DNA of 6,064 nucleotides from Eshraghiella sp964441705. GTDB lineage: Bacteria > Bacillota > Clostridia > Lachnospirales > Lachnospiraceae. The notes beneath the pieces are model-generated. The model was not told the origin of the DNA. It was given only the letters and a program-made list of their open reading frames with translations, and ran no database searches. Location of the stretch: assembly GCA_964441705.1 (NCBI GenBank), contig CAYTWF010000098.1, positions 1 to 6,064 of the forward strand. Reading direction: 5' to 3'. The position numbers and the translations under genes were made by a program. This document shows, piece after piece, positions 1 through 6,064 of this stretch; the stretch's first letter is position 1; each line of letters begins with the position of its first letter.

Positions 1-613
1 ATACGATATATACAGCTATTAAAAAGCCCAGAATTACAAAATAAAAAGAAAAGTCATCCAGTCTGTCTGCTCTGGCATTTGATATGATAGTTCTTGATAT
101 TACTGAAATTCCACTATTTCCATGTGTATATTTACTCTGGTTAATTACAAACAGCTCGGCAACTCCTGATAATGCAAGTGTAATAAGAGAAAAGAATACA
201 CCCTTTATTTTTCCTGAAAACATGAAAAAACCTATAATCAAAGAAATCACACCTGGAAGAATAATTGCCATTGCAAAGGCTCCAGCATCTGACGAGAGGG
301 GAGATAAAAACCATGGCAGCCTGTCGAAATTAATCCAGTCAGCCTTATTGGCATAGGCACATGCAATGCCTGTCATGTATCCTCCTGCTCCAAATAAAAG
401 ACTGTGACCCATGCTCATTAATCCTGTATAACCCCATAGAAGGTCAAGTGAAAGTGCAAAAATAATATATGCCATTATGCCTGACATAACATATATCCAA
501 TAAGTGCTGCCAATAAAAGGAAATGCTATAAGAAATACAAGCACCACCAGGTCAATATATCTGTTTGCAGGTATATTTTTGATTCTCTCTCTGATAATTT
601 CTTTTCTGCTCAT
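1..613 (-). CDS. UrtC/LivM-type ABC transporter permease, 3' part missing at window edge
   Basis: This is the second inner-membrane permease of a urea/branched-chain-amino-acid-type ABC importer. Translating the minus strand from ATG at 613 gives 204 uninterrupted codons running off the left edge. UrtC proteins are usually about 320-380 residues, so a bit over half is visible. Family hallmarks are the block LDLLWGYTGLMSMGHSLLFG (residues 56-75), with the Y-T-G-L-x-S-x-G-H signature of UrtC/LivM, and the stretch SGKIKGVFFSLITLALSG (133-150), which matches the R-V-K-G-V-Y-F-S-I-I-T region of UrtC. NSGIS (166-170) corresponds to the family's N-N-G-L segment. Hydrophobic segments lie near residues 21-38, 40-58, 70-87, 112-132, 138-157 and 187-204. 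The start is set by a good Shine-Dalgarno overlapping the end of the upstream permease gene, 4 bases away, so the two are probably translationally coupled. Substrate cannot be read from this subunit. The family call is firm; urea specificity is not supported. Confidence 0.9.
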   Translation of the reverse strand, partial: MSRKEIIRERIKNIPANRYIDLVVLVFLIAFPFIGSTYWIYVMSGIMAYIIFALSLDLLWGYTGLMSMGHSLLFGAGGYMTGIACAYANKADWINFDRLPWFLSPLSSDAGAFAMAIILPGVISLIIGFFMFSGKIKGVFFSLITLALSGVAELFVINQSKYTHGNSGISVISRTIISNARADRLDDFSFYFVILGFLIAVYIV

Positions 614-617
614 AATT

Positions 618-1487
618 CTATCTCCTTCCCTTTGGTGTAAATAAGCCATCCGGCTTGATTCTGACAATTACGATTACTACAAGAAGTACAATTATCTGAG
701 CTGCCACACTGTTAGAGAAGCCACTGATAAGTGATACAGCTTCCTGAATAATAAATGATGACGCTGCGGTTCCAAACAAAGATGATACACCACCCATAAC
801 AACATTCATAAAGGTATTGGTAAGCCAGCTCTCTCCAAGTGAATAAGTAACTGTTGCAAGCGGTGCAATGGCTGCCCCTGCCAATCCTGCAAGCCCCATA
901 CCATGGGAAAAGGTAATTGTGTCTACTCTTCTTGTATCAATACCCAGACATTCAGTCATGGTACGATTTTGAGTTGTTGAACGTATTTTTCGACCCATTG
1001 TTGTTTTATTAATAAATATCAGTGTTCCCACCAGTGCAACTATTGAAATTCCACAGATTATCAGCTTATAGGACTCTATATATGCAGAACCAATATAAAT
1101 AACCTTTGACACAGGAAAAGGAACCTGTTTATATGTTTTTCCAAATAATATCAGAGCCAGCTGCTTAAGAATAATCGATATGGCATAGGTTGCCAGCAGC
1201 GTCTCAGCCATCCTTCCATAAAAATGGCATATTATAGTTCTTTCAATCAGCATTCCAAATAAGAAGCATACCAGGTATGCCAAAATTAAAGTTAACGCAA
1301 ATGGGATATGCATCACAGCATACAGATAATAGCAGATAAAGGCTCCCACCATGAGCATTTCAGTATGCGCAAGATTGACTACCTTCATATATCCCATAAT
1401 AATTACCAGTCCCAGTGATGTCAGCAGAAGTATAAAAGAATTAGCTGCTCCTGACAGCAGAAGCTGTCCAATTAATGATATGTTCAT
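618..1487 (-). CDS. UrtB/LivH-type ABC transporter permease
   Basis: This is the first inner-membrane permease of the importer, 289 residues from ATG at 1487, a normal UrtB/LivH length. Visible hallmarks are VVNLAHTEMLMVGAF (residues 36-50), the N-L-A-H-G-E-x-x-M-x-G-A motif of LivH/UrtB with Thr for Gly; GRKIRSTTQNRTMTECLGID (165-184) followed by RRVDTITF, the cytoplasmic loop that contacts the ATPase; GLAGLAGA (198-205); VVMGGVSSLFGT (229-240); and the C-terminal KPDGLFTPKGRR, close to the R-P-x-G-L-F-x-x-K-G-R ending of UrtB. Roughly eight hydrophobic segments are seen. A GTG at 1535 would add 16 residues, but it lies inside a stem-loop with an SD-like GGAAG directly abutting it; ATG 1487 has AGGAAGG 11 bases upstream and begins where the family begins. 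It pairs with the UrtC-type gene 4 bases downstream. The family is certain; the substrate is unknown and inferred from context to be a nucleobase-like compound. Confidence 0.92.
   Translation of the reverse strand: MNISLIGQLLLSGAANSFILLLTSLGLVIIMGYMKVVNLAHTEMLMVGAFICYYLYAVMHIPFALTLILAYLVCFLFGMLIERTIICHFYGRMAETLLATYAISIILKQLALILFGKTYKQVPFPVSKVIYIGSAYIESYKLIICGISIVALVGTLIFINKTTMGRKIRSTTQNRTMTECLGIDTRRVDTITFSHGMGLAGLAGAAIAPLATVTYSLGESWLTNTFMNVVMGGVSSLFGTAASSFIIQEAVSLISGFSNSVAAQIIVLLVVIVIVRIKPDGLFTPKGRR
621..629 (-). promoter_or_regulatory. Ribosome binding site for the UrtC-type permease, inside the end of the UrtB-type gene
   Basis: On the minus strand GGAAGGAGA precedes ATG at 613, with the AAGGAG core about 8 bases upstream. 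It lies within the last codons and just before the TAG stop of the preceding permease gene. It identifies the start of the downstream gene and indicates translational coupling, as expected for two permeases that form a heterodimer. Confidence 0.8.
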
Positions 1488-1498
1488 GTTATTCACAA

Positions 1499-1505
1499 CC
1501 TTCCT
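1499..1505 (-). promoter_or_regulatory. Ribosome binding site deciding the UrtB-type permease start
   Basis: AGGAAGG on the minus strand lies 11 bases before ATG at 1487, a slightly long spacing. A nearer in-frame GTG at 1496 would leave only 2 bases, and the GTG at 1535 lies within the upstream hairpin, so ATG 1487 is preferred. The site falls just after the stem-loop, which leaves it free of secondary structure when the hairpin is formed. Confidence 0.6.
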
Positions 1506-1512
1506 GTTTAAT

Positions 1513-1546
1513 AAAGGCAGAAAGTGTTTTACCACCTTCCGCCTTT
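1513..1546 (-). promoter_or_regulatory. Intercistronic stem-loop between binding-protein and permease genes
   Basis: The minus-strand RNA has two 14-base arms (1546-1533 and 1526-1513) around a 6-base loop, beginning 24 bases after the binding-protein stop codon. All 14 positions pair in minus-strand RNA, two of them as G-U; on the plus strand those two become A-C mismatches, so the structure belongs to the minus-strand transcript. The 3' arm ends in UUU and is followed by AUUAAA, not a long U-run, so it is a weak or partial terminator or a 3'-end-stabilising hairpin. Such hairpins after binding-protein genes are known to raise binding protein levels relative to the permeases. That role is inferred here. 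Confidence 0.75.
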
Positions 1547-1570
1547 GGAAAAAGAATAAGAATATTGGTT

Positions 1571-2758
1571 TTATTTAGTTGGTTCAGGTTTGATAACATC
1601 ATCACTCTCATATACAGTTGCAATGGTTCCATCAGCCTGTACAAGGCCAATTCTTGCTTTGCAGTAAATATGATGTGTATCTGCATCTACCTTAATTGTT
1701 CCCTGTGGAGCCTCAAATTCCAAATTATCAAAGTTAGACAATATACTGTCAGTTGAAATATCCTCTCCACACTTTTTCAATGATTCCGAAAGAAGATATA
1801 CTGCATCATAGGTTGCCTCTCCTACAGCTGTAACTGACTTAGCCTTATCAGCACCAAACTTTTTACCATAGCTGTCCAGGAATTTCTTATTGGAATCTGT
1901 ATCAATAGAATTAAAATAGTTAACTGACGCATATGTTCCTACTGCCGCATCACCCAATGCTGTTGAAAAAGATTCATCCATAATAAATGAAGCGATTGTG
2001 TATTTGTCTGAGAGCCCTGCCTGTGAAAACTGGGTATAAAAAGCTGTACCACTATCTCCATTCAGATTGGCATATATTACACACCCGTCATCTTTGCATG
2101 TATCCTTAATCTTGGCAATAATATCTGAGAAGTCAGTTGTATCAGATGATACCAGTTCATTACCTACAACTGTTCCGCCAAGACCTGAAATAAGGGAATC
2201 TGCCTGTTTATTAATTCCAGCTGCATAGGTTGTATCTGTACCAATAAGATAAAAATTGTGTGATACATTTTCATAAAGATAAGGCACAAAATAATCTCCC
2301 TGCTGATTAGGTACTGCACCTGTGTATACTACATAATCATTAGGTGTTTCACCTTCATAAAAGGTAGGGTATACCAAAGGAATTTCATATTCTTCCAGAA
2401 TTGGCTCCACTGCCACACGTGATGCAGATGTGTAGAGACCTACAATAGCCGTTACCTCATCCTGAAGAATAAGCTCCTTAACTACCTTTACAGCAGTGTC
2501 TGCATCTGTTGCATAATCCTTAACTACTGTTTCAATCTGTTTGCCGTTGATTCCACCTGCTGCATTGATTTCATCTACTGCCAGCTGTGCTGAATTATAC
2601 ATACATTCCTCAGTTATTGCGGTTCCTCCTGTTAACGAAAATACAAGTCCAATTTTAATTGTGTCTGACGAGCCTGACCTCTTTCCACAGCCTGCAAAGC
2701 CTGAAATAATCATAGCTGCAGTTAAGAGCATCGTAATAATTCTTGTTACCTTTTTCAT
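1571..2758 (-). CDS. UrtA/FmdD-type ABC transporter substrate-binding lipoprotein
   Basis: This is the extracytoplasmic solute receptor of the importer (periplasmic-binding-protein type 1 fold, LivJ/UrtA/AmiC group), 395 residues. The N-terminus has a short basic MKKVTR, a hydrophobic stretch and a lipobox F-A-G-C with the lipidated Cys at residue 24 (Phe at the -3 position is slightly unusual). Family signs in order: KIGLVFSLTGGTA (35-47), NAAGGINGKQIE (65-76), IVGLYTSASRVAVEPI (105-120), YPTFYEGE (130-137), IGTDTTYAAG (172-181), DTTDFSDIIAKI (206-217), NLNGDSGTAFY (231-241), and the C-terminal GTIKVDADTHH to ESDDVIKPEP, which is very close to UrtA/FmdD proteins. A strong RBS sits 8 bases before ATG 2758. 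The group binds urea, short amides and amino acids. With two nucleobase-type deaminases encoded just upstream, a pyrimidine or related heterocycle is the more likely ligand, but that is inference. No urease or amidase gene is in the window. Confidence 0.92.
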   Translation of the reverse strand: MKKVTRIITMLLTAAMIISGFAGCGKRSGSSDTIKIGLVFSLTGGTAITEECMYNSAQLAVDEINAAGGINGKQIETVVKDYATDADTAVKVVKELILQDEVTAIVGLYTSASRVAVEPILEEYEIPLVYPTFYEGETPNDYVVYTGAVPNQQGDYFVPYLYENVSHNFYLIGTDTTYAAGINKQADSLISGLGGTVVGNELVSSDTTDFSDIIAKIKDTCKDDGCVIYANLNGDSGTAFYTQFSQAGLSDKYTIASFIMDESFSTALGDAAVGTYASVNYFNSIDTDSNKKFLDSYGKKFGADKAKSVTAVGEATYDAVYLLSESLKKCGEDISTDSILSNFDNLEFEAPQGTIKVDADTHHIYCKARIGLVQADGTIATVYESDDVIKPEPTK

Positions 2759-2766
2759 AGTTTTTT

Positions 2767-2773
2767 CCTCCTT
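2767..2773 (-). promoter_or_regulatory. Strong ribosome binding site for the substrate-binding protein
   Basis: A perfect AAGGAGG on the minus strand lies 8 bases before ATG at 2758, in the 33-base gap after the second deaminase. It is the strongest Shine-Dalgarno in the window, which fits the high expression needed for a binding protein. No separate promoter is evident in the gap. Confidence 0.85.
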
Positions 2774-2791
2774 GGGTTATGAATATTTGAG

Positions 2792-4033
2792 CTAAAATTT
2801 CACATCTGACTCCACTGGCTGTTTAACAGCTATTGTTTTGCCACTGTGAACTGACATGAGAACAGGACTTAAAAATCGAATAGTTTCATAATCATTCTTT
2901 GCATCAAGAATAATGAAATTAGCCGGCTTGCCCTCCTCGATACCATAAGAATCCTCTATACAAAGATTTCTGGCACCATTTATTGATATGAAATCAAGAC
3001 AATGCCTGATATCCTCATATCCCATCATGTGAGCTGCATGCATTCCCATTTCCAGTATTCGCAAGAGATTACCAACTCCAATCGGATACCACGGGTCTGC
3101 TATTGAATCCTGACCAAGCGCAACATTAATACCTGCATCAGATAATTCCTTGATTCTTGTGACTCCTCTTCTTTTCGGGAAGGAATCGATTCTACCCTGA
3201 AGATGCATATTGGCACTTGGACAGGAATTAATATTAATATGTGATTCTTTTAGCAGTCTAAAAAGTTTTGTACAATATGCATCATTATATGAACCCATTG
3301 CACAGGTATGTGCTGCAACAGTCTTTTCTCCCATTTCTCTTTCCCATGCCATTGTCGCCATTGTTTCAAGAAATCGAGACTGTCCATCATCCATTTCATC
3401 GCAGTGTACATCTATCATTGCATCGTATCGTTCCGCCAGATTAAATATATATTTAATTGATTCGATGCCATATTCTCTAGAAAATTCAAAATGAGGTATT
3501 CCGCCTACACAATCCATTCCCATATCCATGGCTTTTTCCATATATCTTTTGCCATCGCGAATTGAGAGAATTCCGTTCTGAGGAAATGCTATTGTTTGAA
3601 TTTCCATAATTCCTTTCATTTCCTCCTTAAGCTCTTCCAGGGCTTCAACACCTTTAAAGGAAGTCTCTGTCACATCCACGTGAGTTCTCACAAATTGTAC
3701 ACCATGCTCAGCCATAAGCCGTAACGCAGCTTTAGCTCTTTCCTTTATCTCTGATACCACAAGTGGCTGTGATGTCTTATACTCCTGCCAGGTGCTTATT
3801 CCTTCAAAAAGCGTCCCAGACATATTGTAATGAGGGATTCCTGCTGTAAGTACACAGTCCAGATGTATATGCGGCTCAACAAACGGAGGCATCATCATTC
3901 TTCCATGAGCCTCATAGGCTCCATCTGAATGTACTCCATCTGCATGGGCTTTGATGGAAGCGAATCGACCATTTTCACATACAACATCATACAAACCCTT
4001 TTTTTCTCTAATTCTACAACCCTCAATTATCAT
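2792..4033 (-). CDS. CodA-like deaminase (amidohydrolase superfamily), second paralogue
   Basis: This is a cytosolic metal-dependent deaminase of the cytosine deaminase family, 413 residues against 427 in E. coli CodA, with which it aligns end to end. By family homology it replaces a ring amino group with a carbonyl, releasing ammonia. Conserved residues: EPHIHLD with metal ligands His55 and His57; Gln152 in AFPQNG, the substrate-binding glutamine; metal ligand His210 and catalytic Glu213 in DVHCDE; His242 in AHTCAMGS; metal ligand Asp309 in GQDSIADPWYP. From Gln152 to Asp309, positions are CodA minus 4. CodA's His312-Asp313-Asp314 is Gln-Asp-Ser here. Asp-314 excludes 5-methylcytosine in CodA, and natural homologues lacking that Asp are known 5-methylcytosine deaminases, so cytosine need not be the substrate. 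It keeps the CodA-like loop TAGIPHYNMSGTLFEG, so it is the closer of the two copies to CodA in that region. GGAGG lies 6 bases before the ATG. Alternatives are creatinine, isocytosine or pterin deamination. Confidence 0.9.
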   Translation of the reverse strand: MIIEGCRIREKKGLYDVVCENGRFASIKAHADGVHSDGAYEAHGRMMMPPFVEPHIHLDCVLTAGIPHYNMSGTLFEGISTWQEYKTSQPLVVSEIKERAKAALRLMAEHGVQFVRTHVDVTETSFKGVEALEELKEEMKGIMEIQTIAFPQNGILSIRDGKRYMEKAMDMGMDCVGGIPHFEFSREYGIESIKYIFNLAERYDAMIDVHCDEMDDGQSRFLETMATMAWEREMGEKTVAAHTCAMGSYNDAYCTKLFRLLKESHININSCPSANMHLQGRIDSFPKRRGVTRIKELSDAGINVALGQDSIADPWYPIGVGNLLRILEMGMHAAHMMGYEDIRHCLDFISINGARNLCIEDSYGIEEGKPANFIILDAKNDYETIRFLSPVLMSVHSGKTIAVKQPVESDVKF

Positions 4034-4048
4034 CTTCTGCCTCCAATT

Positions 4049-4786
4049 CTATATTTCTCCGTAATATTCCATTACTTTAAATATATTGAAAAAATCATTC
4101 CTTGTCTCAGTTTCATTAATCTCTGCACCCAGCAAAGCAGTTATTTTCTTCATTCGATTAATCATTGTGTTTCTGTGAATATACATATGTTCCGAAGAAT
4201 GAAGTAAATCATTATTACATTCCAGATAACATTTAAGTGTTTTAACATATTCTGTTCTTAGAACCTTGTCTGCCTCTAAAAGTGGCTGCAGCTTCATATG
4301 ACAATATGCAAGCAGCTCCTCTCTGGATTTTGATTCAAGCATCAGCTCCAGAATATACTGCTGAATAAAACCTTCATGCTCCCTGCTGTTTTCTCTATCC
4401 TTAAGTATGTATTGTGATATTTCCTGAGTTATATCAATAAGCTTCAGTATAAATGGCATTTTAAACAGTGGAAGCTTATTTTCATTAGCATATCTGATAA
4501 CCGATTTAGGAATTGTCCTTATGTATTCATCTCCCTGAAGCATAACAACTGCAGAAATTCTGCTTTTTACCGCTTCATCCATCAGAAAAAGAAGTCCTCT
4601 CTCCGATATATCCTCCTTTGCCCCTATAATGAATACCATTTCCCCTCCATGTATCCATTCTGAAATAGTGTCCATATTCTTGATAAACGGCCATGTTACA
4701 ACATTATTAATTCCTTCCATTCCGCCAATCAGTTTAAGTCTGCTGCATATATCAAGATTCATTATGTCCTTACAGGTTACCGCCAT
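4049..4786 (-). CDS. Compact PucR-family transcriptional regulator
   Basis: This is a 245-residue DNA-binding regulator. Residues 1-125 look like the PucR N-terminal ligand-sensing domain: MAVTCKDIMN at the start, a Gly-Gly near 21, W-I-H-G-G-E-M-V (44-51), the I-S-A-V-V-M segment (77-82) and N-K-L-P-L-F-K-M-P (103-111). The C-terminus (about 176-240) is the PucR-type helix-turn-helix, with TLKCYLE, the hallmark IHRNTMINRMKKI (203-215) and the usual LLGAEINE tail. Typical PucR proteins are about 400-550 residues with a central GGDEF-like domain; here a short helical linker (about 128-175) joins the two ends directly, and no stop or frame change suggests decay. ATG 4786 is chosen over TTG at 4816 because AAAGGAAG lies upstream of it, the PucR domain begins there, and TTG has no clear RBS. 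PucR of Bacillus controls purine catabolism. Lying between the two deaminases, it probably controls this operon in response to its substrate, which is inference. Confidence 0.88.
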   Translation of the reverse strand: MAVTCKDIMNLDICSRLKLIGGMEGINNVVTWPFIKNMDTISEWIHGGEMVFIIGAKEDISERGLLFLMDEAVKSRISAVVMLQGDEYIRTIPKSVIRYANENKLPLFKMPFILKLIDITQEISQYILKDRENSREHEGFIQQYILELMLESKSREELLAYCHMKLQPLLEADKVLRTEYVKTLKCYLECNNDLLHSSEHMYIHRNTMINRMKKITALLGAEINETETRNDFFNIFKVMEYYGEI

Positions 4787-4793
4787 CTCATCA

Positions 4794-4801
4794 CTTCCTT
4801 T
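4794..4801 (-). promoter_or_regulatory. Ribosome binding site deciding the PucR-type regulator start
   Basis: AAAGGAAG on the minus strand, with its GGA core 9 bases before ATG at 4786, lies in the 26-base gap after the first deaminase's TGA stop. It supports ATG 4786 rather than the upstream TTG at 4816, which overlaps that stop codon and lacks a convincing Shine-Dalgarno. Confidence 0.65.
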
Positions 4802-4812
4802 ACAACACTTTT

Positions 4813-6057
4813 TCAAAAAATATCTTTGATAATCCTCGCAGGTTCTTTTTCCATTATTGTCTGTCCATTATGAATACTTAAAATAACCTGTGCTCTTTCT
4901 CTTATCGCTTCCAGTTCATCTGAAGCATCAAGCACAATGAAGGATGCCTTATGTCCCTTTTCCAGTGTGTATCCCTCTTCAATAGATAATGTTTTGGCAC
5001 CATTTACCGTAATAAAATCCAGTCCATTTCGTATCTGCTCCAGACTCATCATGTGTCCAAGATGAAGTCCAAAATCAACCTGATGAATAAGATTGCCATT
5101 GCCAAGAGGATACCATGGATCTGATATTGAATCCTGCGCAAAGCTTACATTACAGCCTGCTTCAATAAGCTGGTCAATTCTGGTAATTCCTCTTCTCCTT
5201 GGATAGCTGTCATATCTTCCCTGAAGATAACAGTTTTCTGTTGGACATGAGATAAAGTTAATCCCTGACTTATGAAATTTTGTCATCATCTTAAATGCAT
5301 ATGCGTTGTTATAGGAGCCCATTGCACAGGTATGACTTGCCGTTGCCCTGTTTCCAAGTCCTGTATAGAAAGCCTGTGCAGCAATGTTTTCAACAAATCT
5401 GGACTCAGAATCATCTGTCTCATCACAATGTATATCTACAAGTCTGTTATATTTTACTGCCAGCTCAAAGGCCTTCTTAACTGACTTTTCTCCAAGCTCT
5501 CTGGTAAATTCATAATGTGGTATACCTCCTACAACCTCTGCTCCCATCTTCAGAGCCTCTTCAACAAGCTCTGCTCCTCCATCATATGCGTAATAGCCCT
5601 CCTGGGGAAATGCTATGAGCTGAAGATACAGCTTATCCTTAACCTCCTCCTTAACCTCCAGCAATGCTTTTAAGGCTGTGAGCTTTGGGTCGGTTACATC
5701 AACATGTGTCCTTATATACTGAACACCATTTCGCATTTCTGCGTTAATCCCTCTGTATGCCCTGTCCTTAATATCCTGAATTGTAAGAACACTCTTTGAA
5801 TCAGACCACTTCTCAATTGCTTCAAACAATGTTCCGCTGCCTGTCTCCTCATCAGGTATATCTGCGGTATATACATAATCCAGATGTATATGAGATTCTA
5901 CATATGGTTCACATACCAGTCTGCCGTTAAGCTGTTTTTCCTCTGCAGCTATTGATATTTCACCAGCTTTGGTTATGTCAGCTACAGTATCACCATCAAC
6001 CCATATATCATACATTCCCTTTTTATGTCTCAGTTTTGCATTCCTGTACACCTTCAT
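4813..6057 (-). CDS. CodA-like deaminase (amidohydrolase superfamily), first paralogue
   Basis: This is a metal-dependent deaminase of the cytosine deaminase family, 414 residues from ATG 6057, the first gene seen in the operon. All key positions are present: metal ligands His56 and His58 in ESHIHLD, Gln152 in AFPQEG, metal ligand His210 and catalytic Glu213 in DIHCDE, His242 in SHTCAMGS, and metal ligand Asp309 in AQDSISDPWYP. From Gln152 onward these sit exactly 4 below E. coli CodA numbering. As in the second paralogue, CodA His312 and Asp314 are replaced by Gln308 and Ser310. It differs from that copy in a loop after the first metal motif (TADIPDEETGSGTLFE, one residue longer and acidic) and in GYYAYDGG after Gln152. 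The two proteins look roughly half identical by eye. Its start is uncertain: a GTG lies at 6063 and the window ends before any RBS can be seen, but ATG 6057 matches where CodA begins. The likely reaction is deamination of cytosine, 5-methylcytosine or a related cyclic amidine. Confidence 0.88.
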   Translation of the reverse strand: MKVYRNAKLRHKKGMYDIWVDGDTVADITKAGEISIAAEEKQLNGRLVCEPYVESHIHLDYVYTADIPDEETGSGTLFEAIEKWSDSKSVLTIQDIKDRAYRGINAEMRNGVQYIRTHVDVTDPKLTALKALLEVKEEVKDKLYLQLIAFPQEGYYAYDGGAELVEEALKMGAEVVGGIPHYEFTRELGEKSVKKAFELAVKYNRLVDIHCDETDDSESRFVENIAAQAFYTGLGNRATASHTCAMGSYNNAYAFKMMTKFHKSGINFISCPTENCYLQGRYDSYPRRRGITRIDQLIEAGCNVSFAQDSISDPWYPLGNGNLIHQVDFGLHLGHMMSLEQIRNGLDFITVNGAKTLSIEEGYTLEKGHKASFIVLDASDELEAIRERAQVILSIHNGQTIMEKEPARIIKDIF

Positions 6058-6064
6058 ATTCACA

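Noticed and set aside
84..356. Open frame on the plus strand at the left end (90 codons)
   Set aside because: It is antisense to the UrtC-type permease, whose minus-strand translation is uninterrupted with clear family motifs. The plus-strand protein resembles nothing recognisable.
1488..1535. GTG at 1535 as the start of the UrtB-type permease (16 extra residues)
   Set aside because: The GTG lies inside the stem-loop, the SD-like GGAAG touches it with no spacing, and family members begin near the ATG at 1487.
1351..1756. Overlapping open frames on both strands around the binding-protein and permease junction
   Set aside because: They are shadows: they overlap well-supported genes or the hairpin, and their translations are cysteine- and serine-rich with no recognisable motif.
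2759..2791. Possible separate promoter before the binding-protein gene
   Set aside because: The 33-base gap holds the RBS and AT-rich sequence but no convincing pair of -35 and -10 boxes at proper spacing.
4787..4816. TTG at 4816 as the start of the PucR-type regulator
   Set aside because: It overlaps the upstream TGA, has no clear ribosome binding site, and adds residues not expected before the PucR domain. ATG 4786 has a suitable RBS.
2792..6057. The two deaminase genes as a recombination-prone DNA repeat
   Set aside because: Only short shared DNA stretches are visible, for example about 17 bases encoding the HTCAMG region. The similarity is mainly at protein level, so they are diverged paralogues and not a recent direct repeat.
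1..6064. CRISPR array, tRNA, rRNA, insertion sequence or phage genes
   Set aside because: No regularly spaced repeats, cloverleaf-like sequences, transposase motifs or terminal inverted repeats were seen; nearly all of the window is accounted for by six metabolic and transport genes.

Overview
The window is AT-rich, with strong AAGGAGG-type ribosome binding sites, frequent AGA/AGG arginine codons and a lipoprotein-type solute-binding protein. Together these suggest a low-GC Firmicute, most likely an anaerobic Clostridia/Lachnospiraceae-type bacterium. This placement is an inference from composition and protein style; there is no rRNA or other marker here.

All six genes lie on the minus strand and read from the right edge to the left edge. 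In transcription order they are: a CodA-like deaminase (its start lies at the right edge); a compact PucR-family regulator; a second, diverged CodA-like deaminase; a UrtA/FmdD-type lipoprotein substrate-binding protein; a UrtB-type permease; and a UrtC-type permease cut by the left edge. The gaps are 26, 15, 33, 83 and 4 bases, so this looks like one operon whose promoter lies beyond the right edge. Only the 83-base gap is substantial, and it holds a 14-bp stem-loop that pairs fully only in minus-strand RNA. No stretch over 300 bases lacks a gene.

The likely job is uptake and deamination of a small nitrogenous heterocycle. A branched-chain-amino-acid/urea-type ABC importer brings in the compound, one or two CodA-family amidohydrolases remove its amino group (releasing ammonia), and a PucR-type activator controls the set. 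The genes for the two ATPases (UrtD/UrtE-like) should follow past the left edge.

The most notable point is that both deaminases keep every metal and catalytic residue of E. coli CodA but carry Ser where CodA has Asp-314, the residue known to discriminate against 5-methylcytosine. Both also have Gln in place of the neighbouring His-312. Plain cytosine may therefore not be the main substrate. 5-methylcytosine or another cyclic amidine (creatinine, isocytosine, a pterin) is a reasonable alternative. The two copies differ from each other in loops near the active site, so they may act on different substrates.
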